A DNA stretch of 64,000 nucleotides from Nocardioides ferulae (GTDB lineage Bacteria > Actinomycetota > Actinomycetes > Propionibacteriales > Nocardioidaceae), in NCBI RefSeq assembly GCF_003660455.1, contig NZ_QZVR01000001.1, positions 1 to 64,000 on the forward strand, given 5' to 3'. The notes below the pieces were generated by a model. That model saw only the letters and a list, made by a program, of their open reading frames with translations. It was not told the DNA's origin and searched no databases. Positions 31,204-42,713 of this stretch are shown here, piece by piece (within the stretch, counting starts at the first letter, position 1; each line of letters starts with the position of its first letter). Made by a program: the position numbers and the translations under genes.

Positions 31204-32073
31204 GTGGTCCGTCCCCTCGCCCGCCCGACGCGGGCCCGCCGCACCGCCGCAGCCGTGCTGGTGCCGTTGTCCCTGGCCGCACTCACCGCCTGCGGTGACG
31301 ACGAGGGCAGCGCGGCGTCATCCGGCAACGTGGCGCTCGAGTCGCAGGTCGAGGAGGTCGCCGAAGGCGAGACCGTGGACGCCGCGGACGTCGGCGAACA
31401 GATGCTGGCCAGCTTCACCGAGGGCGAGACGGTCTCCGTCGAGATGACGATGACGCTGATGGGGGCCGAGATGGTCTCCGAGGGTGTCGGCAGCTACGCC
31501 GGCGACCAGCCGGAGACCGCGATGACGATGACCAACCCGTTCCTCGGCGAGGACGAGACGGAGGTCAGGTTCGTCGACGGCGTCGTCTACATGAACCTCG
31601 GCGCGCTGAGCGACAACAAGTTCTGGTCGCTCGACCCCAGCGACGCCGACGGCTCCGGCCTCCCGCTGGGCGGCACCCTGGACCAGATGGCCGACCCCCG
31701 GGCGGCGCTGGAGTCGATGTCGGAGGCCGTCACCGAGGCCGTCTACGCCGGAGAGGAGGAGGTCGACGGCGAGACGACCGACCGTTACACGCTCACCATC
31801 GACGTCGAGGAGATGTTCGCCGCCAGCGGGCTCGGGGAGCTCGGCGCCGACGCGACCGCGATGATGCCCGCCGAGGTCACCCAGGACATCTGGTTCGGCG
31901 AGGACGGCCTGGTCCGCAAGGCCGCGGTCGACATGGGCGACGCCGGCAGCACGGTCATGGAGTTCTCCGGCTGGGGTGAGCCGGTCACCATCGAGGCGCC
32001 GCCGGCCGACCAGGTCGAGGAGATGCCGGATCTCGACCAGCTCGGCCAGATGGGCGGCCAGGTCGCAGGCTGA
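31204..32073 (+). CDS. LppX/LprG-like lipoprotein
   Basis: A 289-residue secreted lipoprotein. Signal peptide with Arg-rich start and lipobox LTAC (Cys near residue 30) is followed by an acidic Ser/Glu linker and a large beta-rich domain resembling LppX/LprAFG proteins, which in mycobacteria carry lipids across the envelope. Segments such as DGVVYMNLGALSDNKFW and GEEEVDGETTDRYTLTID fit that fold. GGAGG (31193-31197) and an upstream TAGGCT (-10) support GTG 31204 rather than the earlier in-frame ATG 31150. The tail has an Asp/Gln-rich end. Confidence 0.7.
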   Translation: MVRPLARPTRARRTAAAVLVPLSLAALTACGDDEGSAASSGNVALESQVEEVAEGETVDAADVGEQMLASFTEGETVSVEMTMTLMGAEMVSEGVGSYAGDQPETAMTMTNPFLGEDETEVRFVDGVVYMNLGALSDNKFWSLDPSDADGSGLPLGGTLDQMADPRAALESMSEAVTEAVYAGEEEVDGETTDRYTLTIDVEEMFAASGLGELGADATAMMPAEVTQDIWFGEDGLVRKAAVDMGDAGSTVMEFSGWGEPVTIEAPPADQVEEMPDLDQLGQMGGQVAG

Positions 32074-32093
32074 ACCGGGCCTCGCCTCGACAC

Positions 32094-32133
32094 AACGCCG
32101 CCGGCCCCGGGGAGACCCGGGGCCGGCGGCGTT
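32094..32133 (+). terminator. Terminator after the lipoprotein gene
   Basis: An 18-bp perfect inverted repeat (AACGCCGCCGGCCCCGGG and its complement) with a GAGA loop, followed by CTCGTGG. It lies between the convergent lipoprotein and DUF4191 genes and may serve both. Confidence 0.8.
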
Positions 32134-32164
32134 CTCGTGGTCGCGCGTCGCGACGCGGGCCGGC

Positions 32165-32872
32165 TCAGCGGCCGCGCATGTTCTGCCGCAGGCCCTTCAT
32201 GTTCGTGGGCATCGGGCCCTTGGGCAGCGGGATGTTGGACCGGTGCGCGTCGAGCGCCTTGAGCCGGTTCATGATGTCGGTCATCTCGGCGGGCTTCACC
32301 GAGCGGCCCAGCTTCTGCACGTGCCGCACCAGCTTGGGCAGCGGCACCTGACCCTCACCGTTGCCGCAGACCACCTCGTGGATCGGGGCCTCCGCGGCGA
32401 CCCGCTCGTGCTTGCGGCGCTCACCGGTCATCAGCGGCCGCAGCCGGTTGGGGTTGCCCTCGCCGATCAGCACGATGCCGGGCGGGCCGACCAGGCGGTG
32501 CACGACGTCCTGCTGCTTGTTGAACGCGATCACCGGGTCGGAGTGCCACCCGCGCTTGAGCATCCGCAGTGCCGCGGCCGCGGCGCCGGGCTGGCCCTCC
32601 ATCTGGGCGTACGCCGCGGACTGGGCGCGGCGCCCGAAGACCACGGTGGCGCCGAGCAGACCGAACATCAGGGTGCCGGTGATCGTGATGATCCAGCTCA
32701 GCACGCCGTCGCCCGGCAGCACCCAGAAGATGACGAACGCCAGCGCCGCAGCCAGCACGAACGCCCCGAGCATCCACCACACGACGGCCGGGTCGGACCG
32801 CCGGGTCATCCGGAAGGTCTCGACGAACTGAGCTCGCTTGGTCATCTTGTCGGGATCGACGGCCTTGGCCAT
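32165..32872 (-). CDS. DUF4191 membrane protein
   Basis: A 235-residue protein with two central membrane helices (about 29-45 and 55-80), a cytoplasmic N-terminus beginning MAKAVDPDKMTKRAQF, and a soluble C-terminal half containing VVHRLVGPPGIVLIGEG and a basic end (NMKGLRQNMRGR). This is the DUF4191 family, restricted to actinobacteria and nearly always beside lipA, as here. Function unknown; context hints at a link with lipoate metabolism or just ancient synteny. Confidence 0.85.
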   Translation of the reverse strand: MAKAVDPDKMTKRAQFVETFRMTRRSDPAVVWWMLGAFVLAAALAFVIFWVLPGDGVLSWIITITGTLMFGLLGATVVFGRRAQSAAYAQMEGQPGAAAAALRMLKRGWHSDPVIAFNKQQDVVHRLVGPPGIVLIGEGNPNRLRPLMTGERRKHERVAAEAPIHEVVCGNGEGQVPLPKLVRHVQKLGRSVKPAEMTDIMNRLKALDAHRSNIPLPKGPMPTNMKGLRQNMRGR

Positions 32873-32937
32873 GACGGTCTGCGTCTCCTGCGTGAGGCGT
32901 GGTGCGGCGGATGGGAGGTGGGGCAGGCAGCCGAGGG

Positions 32938-33885
32938 TCAGCCGCCGACGGCGGCGGCGCCGGTGCGCGCGTCCATGGCCTGACGGTACAGCCGCCCGGC
33001 CCGGTAGGACGAACGGACCAGCGGGCCGGACATGACGCCCGAGAAGCCGATCTGCTCCGCCTCGGCGGCCAGCTCGACGAACTCCTCGGGCTTCACCCAC
33101 CGCTCGACCGGGTGGTGGCGCACCGAGGGGCGGAGGTACTGGGTGATCGTGACCAGCTCGCAGCCGGCGTCGTGCAGGTCGCGAAGCGCCTGGCTGACCT
33201 CCTCGCGGGTCTCGCCCATGCCGAGGATCAGGTTCGACTTGGTGACCAGACCGAAGTCGCGGGCCTGGGTGAGCACGTCGAGGGAGCGGTCGTAGCGGAA
33301 CGCCGGCCGGATCCGCTTGAAGATGCGCGGCACCGTCTCGACGTTGTGCGCGAGCACCTCCGGTCGCGACTCGAACACCTCGCGCAGCAGGTCGGGCTTG
33401 CCGTTGAAGTCGGGGATCAGGTTCTCGACGCCGGTCTCGGGGTTGAGCTCGTGGATGGCGCGCACCGTCTCGGCGTACAGCCAGGCACCACCGTCGGGCA
33501 GGTCGTCACGGGCGACTCCGGTGATCGTCGCGTAGCGCAGGCCCATGGTCTGCACCGACTCCGCGACCCGCCGCGGCTCGTCGCGGTCCAGCGGCTGCGG
33601 CTTGCCGGTGTCGATCTGGCAGAAGTCGCAGCGGCGCGTGCACTGGTCGCCGCCGATGAGGAAGGTCGCCTCGCGGTCCTCCCAGCACTCGAAGATGTTG
33701 GGGCAGCCGGCCTCCTGGCAGACCGTGTGCAGCCCCTCGGACTTCACCAGCCCCTGGAGCTCCTTGTACTCCGGGCCCATCCGGGCCTTGGTCTTGATCC
33801 AGGCCGGCTTGCGCTCGATGGGGGTCTCGCTGTTGCGGGCCTCGAGACGGAGGAGCTTGCGGCCTTCGGGAGCGGGGGCGGTCAC
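32938..33885 (-). CDS. lipA: Lipoyl synthase
   Basis: A 315-residue radical SAM enzyme that inserts two sulfur atoms into protein-bound octanoyl groups. The auxiliary cluster motif [12 protein letters not shown] and the radical SAM motif CTRRCDFC are both intact, as is the C-terminal RSSY. It supplies the lipoyl cofactor for the E2 protein encoded at 39-41 kb, after LipB has attached octanoate. The likely start is GTG 33885; TACAGT 8 bases before it suggests a leaderless mRNA. Confidence 0.96.
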   Translation of the reverse strand: MTAPAPEGRKLLRLEARNSETPIERKPAWIKTKARMGPEYKELQGLVKSEGLHTVCQEAGCPNIFECWEDREATFLIGGDQCTRRCDFCQIDTGKPQPLDRDEPRRVAESVQTMGLRYATITGVARDDLPDGGAWLYAETVRAIHELNPETGVENLIPDFNGKPDLLREVFESRPEVLAHNVETVPRIFKRIRPAFRYDRSLDVLTQARDFGLVTKSNLILGMGETREEVSQALRDLHDAGCELVTITQYLRPSVRHHPVERWVKPEEFVELAAEAEQIGFSGVMSGPLVRSSYRAGRLYRQAMDARTGAAAVGG

Positions 33886-33950
33886 GTCGGTCAACTGTAC
33901 GCCGCGGGCCACAGGCACCCGCCTGCGGGAGAGCCGCGGCCGGAGCAGGG

Positions 33951-34945
33951 TCAGGGCACGTCGCGGCGGCCGAAGGAGGCCAGGGACGCGGCGCTGGCGG
34001 CGAGTGTGATGACCGCGAAGTAGACGGCTCCGCCGAACGCGGTGATCCGCTCCACGCAGCGGTCGGGCACGCGGGGACCGCCGTCGCAGCCGGGGCGCTC
34101 CCACACGGTGAACTCGATGCCGTCGACGAGCACGGCCATCGCGTTGTTGTGGGGCAGCACCCAGTGGTGGGTCGGCACCCCGAGCACGCCCAGCAGCGTG
34201 GCGCCGGCGAGGGCGACGGCGAACATCACCCCCAGGGTCGCAACGGTGCTGCGGAACAGCATCGTGAGGGCATAGCCGCCGAGCCCGGCGACGCCGCAGA
34301 GGGCGGCGCCGCGCAGCACCTGCTGGTAGGCCTCGGTCATCGTGCCGTCGGGCAGGTCGAGGTCGCGGGAGCTGGCGATCGCCCACAGTCCGGTCCAGTA
34401 CGCCGCGAGGACCAGCGCCGCGAAGCCGGCCGTCACGGCGAGCACCGTCAGCCCCTTCGCGAGCCACACCCTGGCACGGCGTGGCTCGAAGAGCAGCTGG
34501 TTGCTCATCGAGCCGCTGTTCCAGTCGTGGCCGACGAACGTGGTGCCCAGCAGCAGCATCAGCGCACCGAGGACGACGGCCACCGCGATCGCGGAGCCCT
34601 CCTCGCGCTCCTGGACCAGGTCGAGGGGCGAACGGGTGAGGTACCACTCGGCCTGGGGGAGGATCGCCTCCGCACAGGCGGCCTCGACCTCGTCGGCCCC
34701 GCCGCCGGCGGCGCCCCAGCGTTCGGGCTTGGCCTCGCAGCGCTTCAGCTGCCGCTGCATGTAGGGCTGCTCGGCCTCGCGCTCGACCGTGAGCTCGGCG
34801 TTGCGCCGTTCGGCCTCGGAGACCGGCCGGGTGTTCCAGGCAGTGGCGGCGAGCACCAGCGCCGGGATGACGACCGCGGCGAGCAGCAGCAGCACGACCG
34901 CACGCCGCCACCGCAGCCGGGTCAGCTCGACCCGCAGCAGCGCGA

Positions 34946-34949
<4 letters not shown>
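33951..34949 (-). CDS. ABC-2 type transporter permease
   Basis: A 332-residue permease with about six membrane helices: one near the N-terminus ([19 protein letters not shown]), then a large polar loop (~45-110) and five more (e.g. [18 protein letters not shown]). It starts at GTG 34949, overlapping the stop of the ATPase gene (GTGA), so the pair forms one exporter. Substrate unknown; such pairs often confer resistance or maintain the envelope. Confidence 0.8.
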
Positions 34950-35917
<968 letters not shown>

Positions 35918-36018
35918 CTGTCCCCCTTGACGCCCGAGCGCCCCGGGCGGGCGCCCGACGATCCAACCAGTCGTCGGCATCGAGGGCCGCATCGACCCGC
36001 CGGGGGGCGCGCGGCCGA

Positions 36019-36750
36019 TCAGCCGCCGGGCGTGAGCAGCTCGATGCGCGGCGTCCGGCCCGGCTCGGGGCGGGGCTCGTAGTCGGGCGTGGGGGAGTAC
36101 GGCGTCCAGGCGAGGTAGTGGGCCAGGTGCCGCTCGACGCCGGGCAGCACGTCGGTGACGGTGACCCGTCGGCCGAGCTCCTGGCTGAGGGTGGTCACGC
36201 CGGCGTCGGCGATGCCGCACGGCACGAACCGGTCGTACCAGCCGAGGTCGACGTCGCAGTTGAGCGAGAAGCCGTGCATGGTCACGCCCCGGCTGACCCG
36301 GATGCCGATCGCGGCGATCTTGCGCTCGGGCCGGATGCCGTCGGCGCGCAGCCAGACGCCGCTGCGGCCGGGCACCCGGGCGGTCTCGACCCCGAGGTCC
36401 GCGCAGACGGCGATCAGCGCCTCCTCCACACGGCGTACGTAGTCGACGACCTTGACGTGGTCGGGGAGCCGCACGATCGGGTAGCCCACCAGCTGGCCGG
36501 GGCCGTGGAAGGTGATCTTGCCGCCCCGGTCGACGTCGATGACCTGGGCGCCGCCGGGGTCGGCGGGCCGTTCGTGCGGGTCGGTGCGCTTGCCGGCGGT
36601 GAACACCGGCGGGTGCTCGAGCAGCAGCACGGTGTCTGGCTGCTCGCCCTGGACGACCCGGTCGTGCACCTCGCGCTGCAGCTCCCAGGCGGCGAGGTAG
36701 TCGACCGCGGCGTCGCCCAGCCCGGCGATGGTGAAGATCGGGTCGCTCAC
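36019..36750 (-). CDS. lipB: Octanoyltransferase LipB
   Basis: A 243-residue enzyme that transfers octanoate from acyl carrier protein to the lipoyl domains of E2 and GcvH-type proteins. The signature [17 protein letters not shown] (~74-90) and the catalytic Cys in [12 protein letters not shown] are present, with Lys in [14 protein letters not shown]. It starts at GTG 36750 with TAGGGT 7 bases before, a leaderless arrangement. Works with lipA close by. Confidence 0.95.
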   Translation of the reverse strand: MSDPIFTIAGLGDAAVDYLAAWELQREVHDRVVQGEQPDTVLLLEHPPVFTAGKRTDPHERPADPGGAQVIDVDRGGKITFHGPGQLVGYPIVRLPDHVKVVDYVRRVEEALIAVCADLGVETARVPGRSGVWLRADGIRPERKIAAIGIRVSRGVTMHGFSLNCDVDLGWYDRFVPCGIADAGVTTLSQELGRRVTVTDVLPGVERHLAHYLAWTPYSPTPDYEPRPEPGRTPRIELLTPGG

Positions 36751-36856
36751 GCGGTCGACCCTACGCCGACGGTGGCGATGGCCCACAGGCCGTGGGCGCG
36801 CGGCGGCCTGTGGATGACGTCGACGGGACTCCAGTGGATCGGGGCATGGTGGGGGA

Positions 36857-37501
36857 GTGCACGACGACCCGGCCACCCCAGCGATGCCGCCGGCCGCGCT
36901 GCCCCGGCAGCCGGTCCGGCCGCCGTCGCTGTGGCTGCTGGTGCTCGCCGTGCTGGTCACCGCGGTGCCGTTGGTGGTGGCCGTGCTGTTGCCACCGGCC
37001 GGCGGGTCACCGACTGTGGTCGCGGCCCGCCTCGAGCCGGCGGAGGTGGCGCCCGTGGCGCCTCGTGAGGAGGTGGGGGCGCTCGCGGTGCTGCGTGCCT
37101 GGGACCAGCGCCGCGCGCGTGCCTGGGCCGCCGGCGACCCGCGACGGCTGGTGTCGCTCTACCTCCCGCGGTCCCGGGCCGGGGCCCGTGATCGCGCCAT
37201 GCTTCGCGCCTGGCGTGCTCGTGGTGTTGCGGTCACCGGTCTGCGCACGCAGCTGCTCGCCGCCCAGGTGCTCGTGGAGCGCCGGCGCCGATTCGTCGTG
37301 CAGGTGACCGAGCGGGTGGCCGGCGCCACCGCCCGGCTCGGGTCCGGCCGCGAGGTGCGGCTGCCGGTCTCGGTGCCGGTGCAGCGGGTCGTCGAGCTGC
37401 GCCGCCGCGACGGCCGGTGGCGGGTCGCCTCGGTGCGGGCCGGGGCCACCCGCCGCGAGCCCCCCGCATATCGAGGTGAGCCGCGAGGGGCGGTTGGGTG
37501 A
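36857..37501 (+). CDS. Hypothetical membrane-anchored protein
   Basis: A 214-residue protein with one N-terminal membrane helix (~24-47, [21 protein letters not shown]) and an extracytoplasmic domain rich in Arg, Val and Ala. The domain (about residues 75-200) has the pattern of a small alpha+beta fold similar to NTF2-like domains ([23 protein letters not shown], ending in GRWRVASV), which is a guess from pattern. Function unknown. GTG start at 36857. Confidence 0.65.
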   Translation: MHDDPATPAMPPAALPRQPVRPPSLWLLVLAVLVTAVPLVVAVLLPPAGGSPTVVAARLEPAEVAPVAPREEVGALAVLRAWDQRRARAWAAGDPRRLVSLYLPRSRAGARDRAMLRAWRARGVAVTGLRTQLLAAQVLVERRRRFVVQVTERVAGATARLGSGREVRLPVSVPVQRVVELRRRDGRWRVASVRAGATRREPPAYRGEPRGAVG

Positions 37502-37511
37502 GGATGTCCGG

Positions 37512-38024
37512 GTGACCGAGCTGAGACTGCGTCCGCTCCGCCTCGACGACGAGCCCGAGGCCGTGCGCGCCCACGACGAGCTCGCCGTCGACGGGTTCGA
37601 CTTCCTGCAGCTGTGGCAGCCCGGCGACGACTGGGCCTCGCTCGTGGAGCGGTACGCCGCCATCCGCTGCGGACGCGACCTCCCCGAGCGGTTCGTGCCC
37701 TCCTCCTTCCTGGTGGCCGAGGTGGGCGGCGTGCTGGTGGGGCGGGTCTCGGTGCGCCACGAGCTCAACGACTGGCTGGCTCGGTTCGGCGGCCACATCG
37801 GCTACGCCGTCAGGCCTGGGCACCGGCGCCGCGGCCACGCCACCGAGATGCTGCGCCAGTCGCTCGTGGTCGCGCGGGCGGTCGGCGTCGACCGAGCCCT
37901 GGTCACCTGCGACGACGACAACCTCGCCTCGGCAGCGACGATCGAGCGCTGCGGCGGGGTGCTCGACTCGGTGGTCGACGTCGACGGGGCGGAGGTCAAG
38001 AAGCGGCGCTACTGGATCGACTGA
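37512..38024 (+). CDS. GNAT family N-acetyltransferase
   Basis: A 170-residue acetyltransferase. The acetyl-CoA-binding segment is IGYAVRPGHRRRGHATEML (~97-115, Q/RxxGxG/A pattern), followed by ALVTCDDDNLASAATIERCGG, as in RimJ/RimL-like and YjdJ-like GNATs. Substrate unknown. GTG 37512 is chosen as start, ~8 bases after AGGATG. Confidence 0.85.
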   Translation: MTELRLRPLRLDDEPEAVRAHDELAVDGFDFLQLWQPGDDWASLVERYAAIRCGRDLPERFVPSSFLVAEVGGVLVGRVSVRHELNDWLARFGGHIGYAVRPGHRRRGHATEMLRQSLVVARAVGVDRALVTCDDDNLASAATIERCGGVLDSVVDVDGAEVKKRRYWID

Positions 38025-38045
38025 CGCTCGCCGAACCGGCCGCCG

Positions 38046-38936
38046 TCAGCGCAGCCCGGTGGTCAGGATCGCCTCGACGTCGGGGTCGCGGAACCCGTAG
38101 CCGGCCTCCTCGAGCACCGCCGAGCGCACGTTGAGCGAGCCGAGCAGCTCCGGCGCCATCGCCCCGGCTCCCACGCGCAGCGCGAACGAGGGCACGGCGA
38201 GCGCGGCGGGCCGGTGCACCGCGCGGGCCAGTGCCCGGGTGAACTCGGCGTTGGTGGGCGGCTGCGGGCAGGTGAGGTTCACCGGGCCGCTGACGGTGGG
38301 GTGCTCGGCCAGGAACGCGACCGCGCCGACCCAGTCGCGCAGCGAGATCATCGCCATGTGCTGCCGGCCGCTGCCCAGTCGCGCCCCGAGGCCGGCCTTG
38401 AACAGCGGCAGCAGCAGCTTCAGCGGCGCCGCGGCACGGTCCATCACCGGCGCGGTCCGGAGCACGCACACGCGGGCGCCCGCTTCGGCTGCGGGCGTCG
38501 TGGCGGCCTGCCACTCGCGGGTGACCTCGGTCAGCAGCGCGTGGCCGCGGCTGTCGGAGGCCTCGGTGAGCAGCGCGTCGCCGTGGTCGCCGTAGTAGGA
38601 GATGCCGTTGCCGGCGAGGTATGCCGGACGGCTGGTCGCCGCGGCGATCGCCTCGGCGAGCACGCGGGTCGTGGTGACCCGGCTCTCGCGCAGCTCACGG
38701 GCCCACCGGTCCGAGTGCGGGTTGCCCGCAGTCGGCGAGCCGGCGAGGTTGACGACGACGTCGGCGGACTCCACCAGCCCCGGGTCGAGGTCGCCGCGGT
38801 AGGGATCCCACCGGGCCTCGTCCGCCCCCCGCGCCTCCCGGCGTACCAGCGCGGTGACGGTGTGGCCGCGCTCCAGCAGCTCCGCGCGCAGGTGGCTGCC
38901 GAGGAAGCCGGAGGCGCCGGCGATCACGATGTGCAT
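38046..38936 (-). CDS. TIGR01777-type NAD-dependent epimerase
   Basis: A 296-residue short-chain-dehydrogenase-like protein of the YfcH/TIGR01777 family. The Rossmann motif GASGFLGSHL begins at residue 7; NGISYYGDHGD and the MISLRDWVGA segments are family hallmarks; the C-terminal DUF1731 part ends with VLEEAGYGFRDPDVEAIL. Substrate unknown, possibly a sugar nucleotide. Downstream (on the plus strand beyond its start) lies the repeat cluster at 38981-39102. Confidence 0.88.
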   Translation of the reverse strand: MHIVIAGASGFLGSHLRAELLERGHTVTALVRREARGADEARWDPYRGDLDPGLVESADVVVNLAGSPTAGNPHSDRWARELRESRVTTTRVLAEAIAAATSRPAYLAGNGISYYGDHGDALLTEASDSRGHALLTEVTREWQAATTPAAEAGARVCVLRTAPVMDRAAAPLKLLLPLFKAGLGARLGSGRQHMAMISLRDWVGAVAFLAEHPTVSGPVNLTCPQPPTNAEFTRALARAVHRPAALAVPSFALRVGAGAMAPELLGSLNVRSAVLEEAGYGFRDPDVEAILTTGLR

Positions 38937-38980
38937 GCCTCCAGCCTGCCAGCCGGGGGGTCGGGTCCGCTGTCGTGTCG

Positions 38981-39102
38981 GTTCACCAAGGGATGCAGAC
39001 GAAGCTGCGGGTGTCGGTTCGGCTGCATCCCTTGGTGAACCTGCACTTCCCCAGGCGAATCCGGCTAGGGAAGTGCAGGTTGACCTGCATCCCTTGGTGA
39101 AC
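38981..39102. repeat. Cluster of three 18-nt repeat units in mixed orientation
   Basis: The unit CTGCATCCCTTGGTGAAC occurs exactly at 39023-39040 and 39085-39102, and inverted at 38981-38998. Between the two direct copies lies a further inverted pair, CTGCACTTCCC (39041-39051) and GGGAAGTGCAG (39068-39078). The whole intergenic space can fold into nested hairpins. It looks like a dispersed palindromic element; it is not a CRISPR array. Confidence 0.75.
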
Positions 39103-39197
39103 CTGCACCGCCGTGCGCCCCACGAACGCCGGAAGCCGGCGCCGACGTGACGACGTCGGCACCGGCTCCCGGTGATCACGCAGAGTGCGCGGGCTGG

Positions 39198-41018
39198 TCA
39201 CACCTCGAACTGGCCGGCCTCCAGGCGCTGCTTGACGTCGCTGAGGAACCGGCCCGCGTCGGCACCGTCGACCAGCCGGTGGTCGTAGGTGAGCGCGAGG
39301 TAGACCATGTGCCGCACCGCGATCGTCTCGCCGAGGTTCGGGTCGTCGATGACCACGGGGCGCTTGACGACCGTGCCCGGGCCGAGGATGGCCACCTGCG
39401 GCTTGTTGATGATCGGGGTGTCCCAGAGCGCCCCGACGCTGCCGAGGTTGGTGATCGTGAACGTGCCGCCGGAGAGCTCGTCGGGCCCGATCTTGTTGGT
39501 CCGGGTGCGCTCGGCGATGTCGGCGATCTTCTTCGCCAGCCCGGCGATGGAGAGGTCGCCGGCGTCCTTGACCACCGGGGTGAGCAGGCCCTTCTCGGTG
39601 TCGACCGCGATCGCGAGGTTCTCGCGGTCGAAGTAGGTGATCTCACCGGCCTCGGTGTCGATCACCGCGTTGAGCTTCGGGTGCTCCTTGAGCGCGTCGA
39701 CCGCCGCCTTGGCGAAGAACGGCAGGTAGGACAGCTTGACCCCCTCACGGGCCAGGAAGTCGGCCTTCGCCGTGTCGCGCAGCCGGGCCACGTTGGTCAC
39801 GTCGACCTCGACCACCTGGGTGAGCTGGGCGGTGGTCTGCAGCGAGTCGAGCATCCGCTCGGAGATGATCTTGCGCAGTCGGCTGATCTTCTCGGTGGTG
39901 CCGCGCAGCTTCGCCGCCGCCTCCGAGGAGGCGGCCGCGGCGGCCGGGGCCGGCGCGGCAGGAGCGGCGGCGGCGGGGGCGGGAGTCTCCTTGGCCTTCG
40001 CGGCCTCGAGGACGTCCTGCTTGCGGATGCGTCCGCCGACACCGGTGCCGGTGACCGCCGACAGATCGACGCCGTGCTGGGCGGCGAGCTTGCGCACCAG
40101 CGGGGTGACGTAGCCCGGACCGTCACCGGACGGCGCCGCCGTCTGGGCCGGAGCGGGCTGGCTCTGCTGGGCCGGGGCCGGCTGGCTCTGCGGGGCCGCG
40201 GCGGGCTCCGACTTCGCCTCTTCCTTCTTCGGCTCCGGCTCGGGCTCCGGCTCCGGCTCGGGCTCGGGCTCCGGCTCCGGCTCGGGCTCGGGCTCCGGCT
40301 CCGGCTCGGGCTCGGGCTCCTTCTGGGCCGGGGCTGCGTCACCGGACCCGATGACCGCCAGCTCGGCGCCGACCTCGACGGTCTCGTCCTCGCTGACCTT
40401 GATCTCGAGCAGGGTGCCGGTGACCGGTGAGGGGATCTCGGTGTCGACCTTGTCGGTGGAGACCTCCAGCAGCGGCTCGTCGACGGCCACCTCGTCGCCG
40501 ACCTGCTTGAGCCAGCGGGTGACGGTGCCCTCGGTGACCGACTCACCCAGCGCCGGCAGCACGACCGGGGTGCCCCCGCCGCCACCGCCGCCGGAACCGC
40601 CGGCGGCAGGAGCGTCCTGCTTGTCAGCCTCCGGCGTCTCGTCGCCCGGAGGCAGGTCACCGGTCTCCTCGGCGACCTCCTGCTCCTGCTCGGCCTTCTT
40701 CTCGGCCTCGCCCTCGTCGGCCGGCTGGGCCTCGGGCTCGGCCTGCTCGTTCCCGCCACCGGAGTCGCCGGCGGACTCGCCCTCGTCGCCGATCACGGCC
40801 AGCAGGCCGCCGACCTCGACGGTGTCGTCCTCGTTCGCCTTGATCTCCAGCAGGGTGCCGGCGACCGGTGAGGGGATCTCGGTGTCGACCTTGTCGGTGG
40901 AGACCTCCAGCAGCGGTTCGTCGACGGCCACCTGGTCGCCGACCTGCTTGAGCCAGCGGGTGACGGTGCCTTCGGTGACGGACTCGCCGAGTGCCGGGAG
41001 GTTGACTTCGGTGGCCAT
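39198..41018 (-). CDS. sucB: 2-oxoacid dehydrogenase E2 (dihydrolipoyl succinyltransferase type)
   Basis: A 606-residue E2 core protein. Two lipoyl domains (~1-78 and ~145-222) each carry the lipoylated Lys in STDKVDTE. Glu/Pro-rich linkers follow, including a long alternating EP tract (~245-272). The E1/E3-binding domain is at ~315-350 ([14 protein letters not shown]...GRIRKQDV), and the catalytic domain ends with the active-site [13 protein letters not shown]. It passes acyl groups from E1 to CoA in 2-oxoglutarate or pyruvate oxidation. E3 is encoded just upstream on the same strand, and lipA/lipB nearby supply the cofactor. Exact substrate is uncertain. Confidence 0.92.
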   Translation of the reverse strand: MATEVNLPALGESVTEGTVTRWLKQVGDQVAVDEPLLEVSTDKVDTEIPSPVAGTLLEIKANEDDTVEVGGLLAVIGDEGESAGDSGGGNEQAEPEAQPADEGEAEKKAEQEQEVAEETGDLPPGDETPEADKQDAPAAGGSGGGGGGGTPVVLPALGESVTEGTVTRWLKQVGDEVAVDEPLLEVSTDKVDTEIPSPVTGTLLEIKVSEDETVEVGAELAVIGSGDAAPAQKEPEPEPEPEPEPEPEPEPEPEPEPEPEPEPKKEEAKSEPAAAPQSQPAPAQQSQPAPAQTAAPSGDGPGYVTPLVRKLAAQHGVDLSAVTGTGVGGRIRKQDVLEAAKAKETPAPAAAAPAAPAPAAAAASSEAAAKLRGTTEKISRLRKIISERMLDSLQTTAQLTQVVEVDVTNVARLRDTAKADFLAREGVKLSYLPFFAKAAVDALKEHPKLNAVIDTEAGEITYFDRENLAIAVDTEKGLLTPVVKDAGDLSIAGLAKKIADIAERTRTNKIGPDELSGGTFTITNLGSVGALWDTPIINKPQVAILGPGTVVKRPVVIDDPNLGETIAVRHMVYLALTYDHRLVDGADAGRFLSDVKQRLEAGQFEV

Positions 41019-41092
41019 GGAGTTCCTTCGCTCGCTTCGGGTGGACTTCGTCGTCTCGGTGCCAGGTGGTGCGGGGTGGTGCGGGGTGTGTG

Positions 41093-42475
41093 TCAGGAGT
41101 GGGCGTGCAGGGGCTTGCCGGCCAGGGCCAGGTGGGCCTCGCCGAGCGCCTCGTTCTGGGTGGGGTGGGCGTGGAGCAGCGGCGCGACGTCCTCGGCGTG
41201 CCCTTCCCAGCCGTAGATCAGCTGGGCCTCGCCCACCAGCTCGCCGACCCGGTCGCCGACCAGGTGCAGGCCGACCACGGGGCCGCGGTCGCGGCGGACC
41301 AGCTTCACGAATCCCTGGGTGCGCAGGATCTGGCTCTTGCCGTTGCCGCCCAGGTCGTAGGTCAGCGTGTCGACCGCCTCGGCGCCGTAGCGCTCCACCG
41401 CCTGCGCCTCGGTGAGACCCACGGAGGCGACCTCGGGGGAGGAGTAGGTGACGCGGGGGATGCCGTCCTGATCGATCGGACGCGGCTCGAGCCCGGCGAT
41501 CTCCTCGGCCACGAAGATGCCCTGGGCGAAGCCTCGGTGGGCCAGCTGCGGGCCCGGCACGATGTCACCGACGGCGTAGACGCCCTCGACGCCGGTGCGG
41601 CAGCGTTCGTCGGTGAGCACGAACCCGCGGTCCAGGCGCAGGCCCTGCTGCTCGTAGCCGAGGCCGTCGGTGACCGGGCCGCGGCCGACGGCGACCAGCA
41701 GCAGCTCGGCCTCGATCACGTCGCCGCCCTCGACGGTGACCGCGACGCCGTCGTCGGTGGTCTTGACGCTCTGGAAGGGCGTGGCGGTGCGCGCGGTGAT
41801 GCCGCGCTTGCGGAAGGCGCGCTCGAGGGCCTTCGAGGAGGCTTCGTCCTCGGTGGGCACCAGCCGTGGCAGCGCCTCGACGATCGTGACCTCGGCCCCG
41901 AAGCTGCGCCAGACGCTGGCGAACTCGCAACCGATCACGCCGCCGCCGAGCACGACGACCGAGGCGGGCACGCGGTCCAGGCGCAGCGCCTGCTCGGAGC
42001 TGATCACCCGCTCGCCGTCGATCTCCAGGCCGGGCAGCGTGCGGGGGTAGGAGCCGGTGGCGAGCACCAGGTGGCGGCCGGTGAGCACGTCGCCGCCGTC
42101 CACGGTGACCTGGCGAGGGCCGGTGACCCGGCCCGACCCGGCGATCACCTGGATGCCGCGGCTCTTGACCAGCCCGGCGAGGCCCTTGTGCAGCCGGTCG
42201 ACGACGCCCTGTTGGTAGGCGGTCACACCGGGCATGTCGATGCCGTCGAGCGAGGCACGCACGCCGAACTGGCCGGCCTCACGGGCCGAGTCGGCGACCT
42301 CGGCGGCGTGCAGCAGCGCCTTGGTGGGGATGCAGCCGACGTGCAGGCAGGTGCCGCCCAGCTTGTCCTTCTCGACCAGGCCGACCGTGAGCCCCAACTG
42401 GGCTGCCCGGAGTGCGCAGGCGTAGCCGCCTGAGCCCGCCCCGAGGACGAGTACGTCGAAGTCGGCGTCGGCCAC
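41093..42475 (-). CDS. lpdA: Dihydrolipoyl dehydrogenase (E3)
   Basis: A 460-residue flavoprotein reoxidising dihydrolipoamide with NAD+. FAD motif [10 protein letters not shown] near the N-terminus, redox disulfide CLHVGC (~39-44), NAD motif [14 protein letters not shown] and the C-terminal [10 protein letters not shown] with the catalytic His-Glu pair are all intact. It lies directly before the E2 gene, separated by 74 bases, and serves the E2 complex and the glycine cleavage system (gcvT is at 44.7 kb). Confidence 0.95.
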   Translation of the reverse strand: MADADFDVLVLGAGSGGYACALRAAQLGLTVGLVEKDKLGGTCLHVGCIPTKALLHAAEVADSAREAGQFGVRASLDGIDMPGVTAYQQGVVDRLHKGLAGLVKSRGIQVIAGSGRVTGPRQVTVDGGDVLTGRHLVLATGSYPRTLPGLEIDGERVISSEQALRLDRVPASVVVLGGGVIGCEFASVWRSFGAEVTIVEALPRLVPTEDEASSKALERAFRKRGITARTATPFQSVKTTDDGVAVTVEGGDVIEAELLLVAVGRGPVTDGLGYEQQGLRLDRGFVLTDERCRTGVEGVYAVGDIVPGPQLAHRGFAQGIFVAEEIAGLEPRPIDQDGIPRVTYSSPEVASVGLTEAQAVERYGAEAVDTLTYDLGGNGKSQILRTQGFVKLVRRDRGPVVGLHLVGDRVGELVGEAQLIYGWEGHAEDVAPLLHAHPTQNEALGEAHLALAGKPLHAHS

Positions 42476-42639
42476 GCTGGTCCTTCCCTCCGTCGGCCCT
42501 GCTCCGCGACCCGGTCAGACCGGGCCGGTCCATCTTTGCACCTCACGCCAGCACCGCCACACCCAGGCCGTGACGGCGGCCACGACCGCGGTACCCGGTC
42601 GGCCGCGGTCGCACCGGGTGTCTTTTCGGGCCGTGGCCC

Positions 42640-42689
42640 GGGTCGTGTGCCTGAGAACGCGCCATGGCGCGTCCGGGGGCACACGACCC
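42640..42689. repeat. 50-nt palindromic repeat, copy 1
   Basis: Outer arms GGGTCGTGTGCC and GGCACACGACCC enclose the perfect 16-nt palindrome ACGCGCCATGGCGCGT. A second copy of exactly the same length is at 49987-50036. Both lie 25-60 bases before the start of a gene transcribed rightward. A dispersed, REP-like element is likely. Confidence 0.75.
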
Positions 42690-42713
42690 AGGGCGACCGG
42701 GCACACTGGTGCC

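Noticed and set aside
38981..39102. CRISPR array
   Set aside because: Only three units, mixed orientation, unequal spacers and no cas genes.
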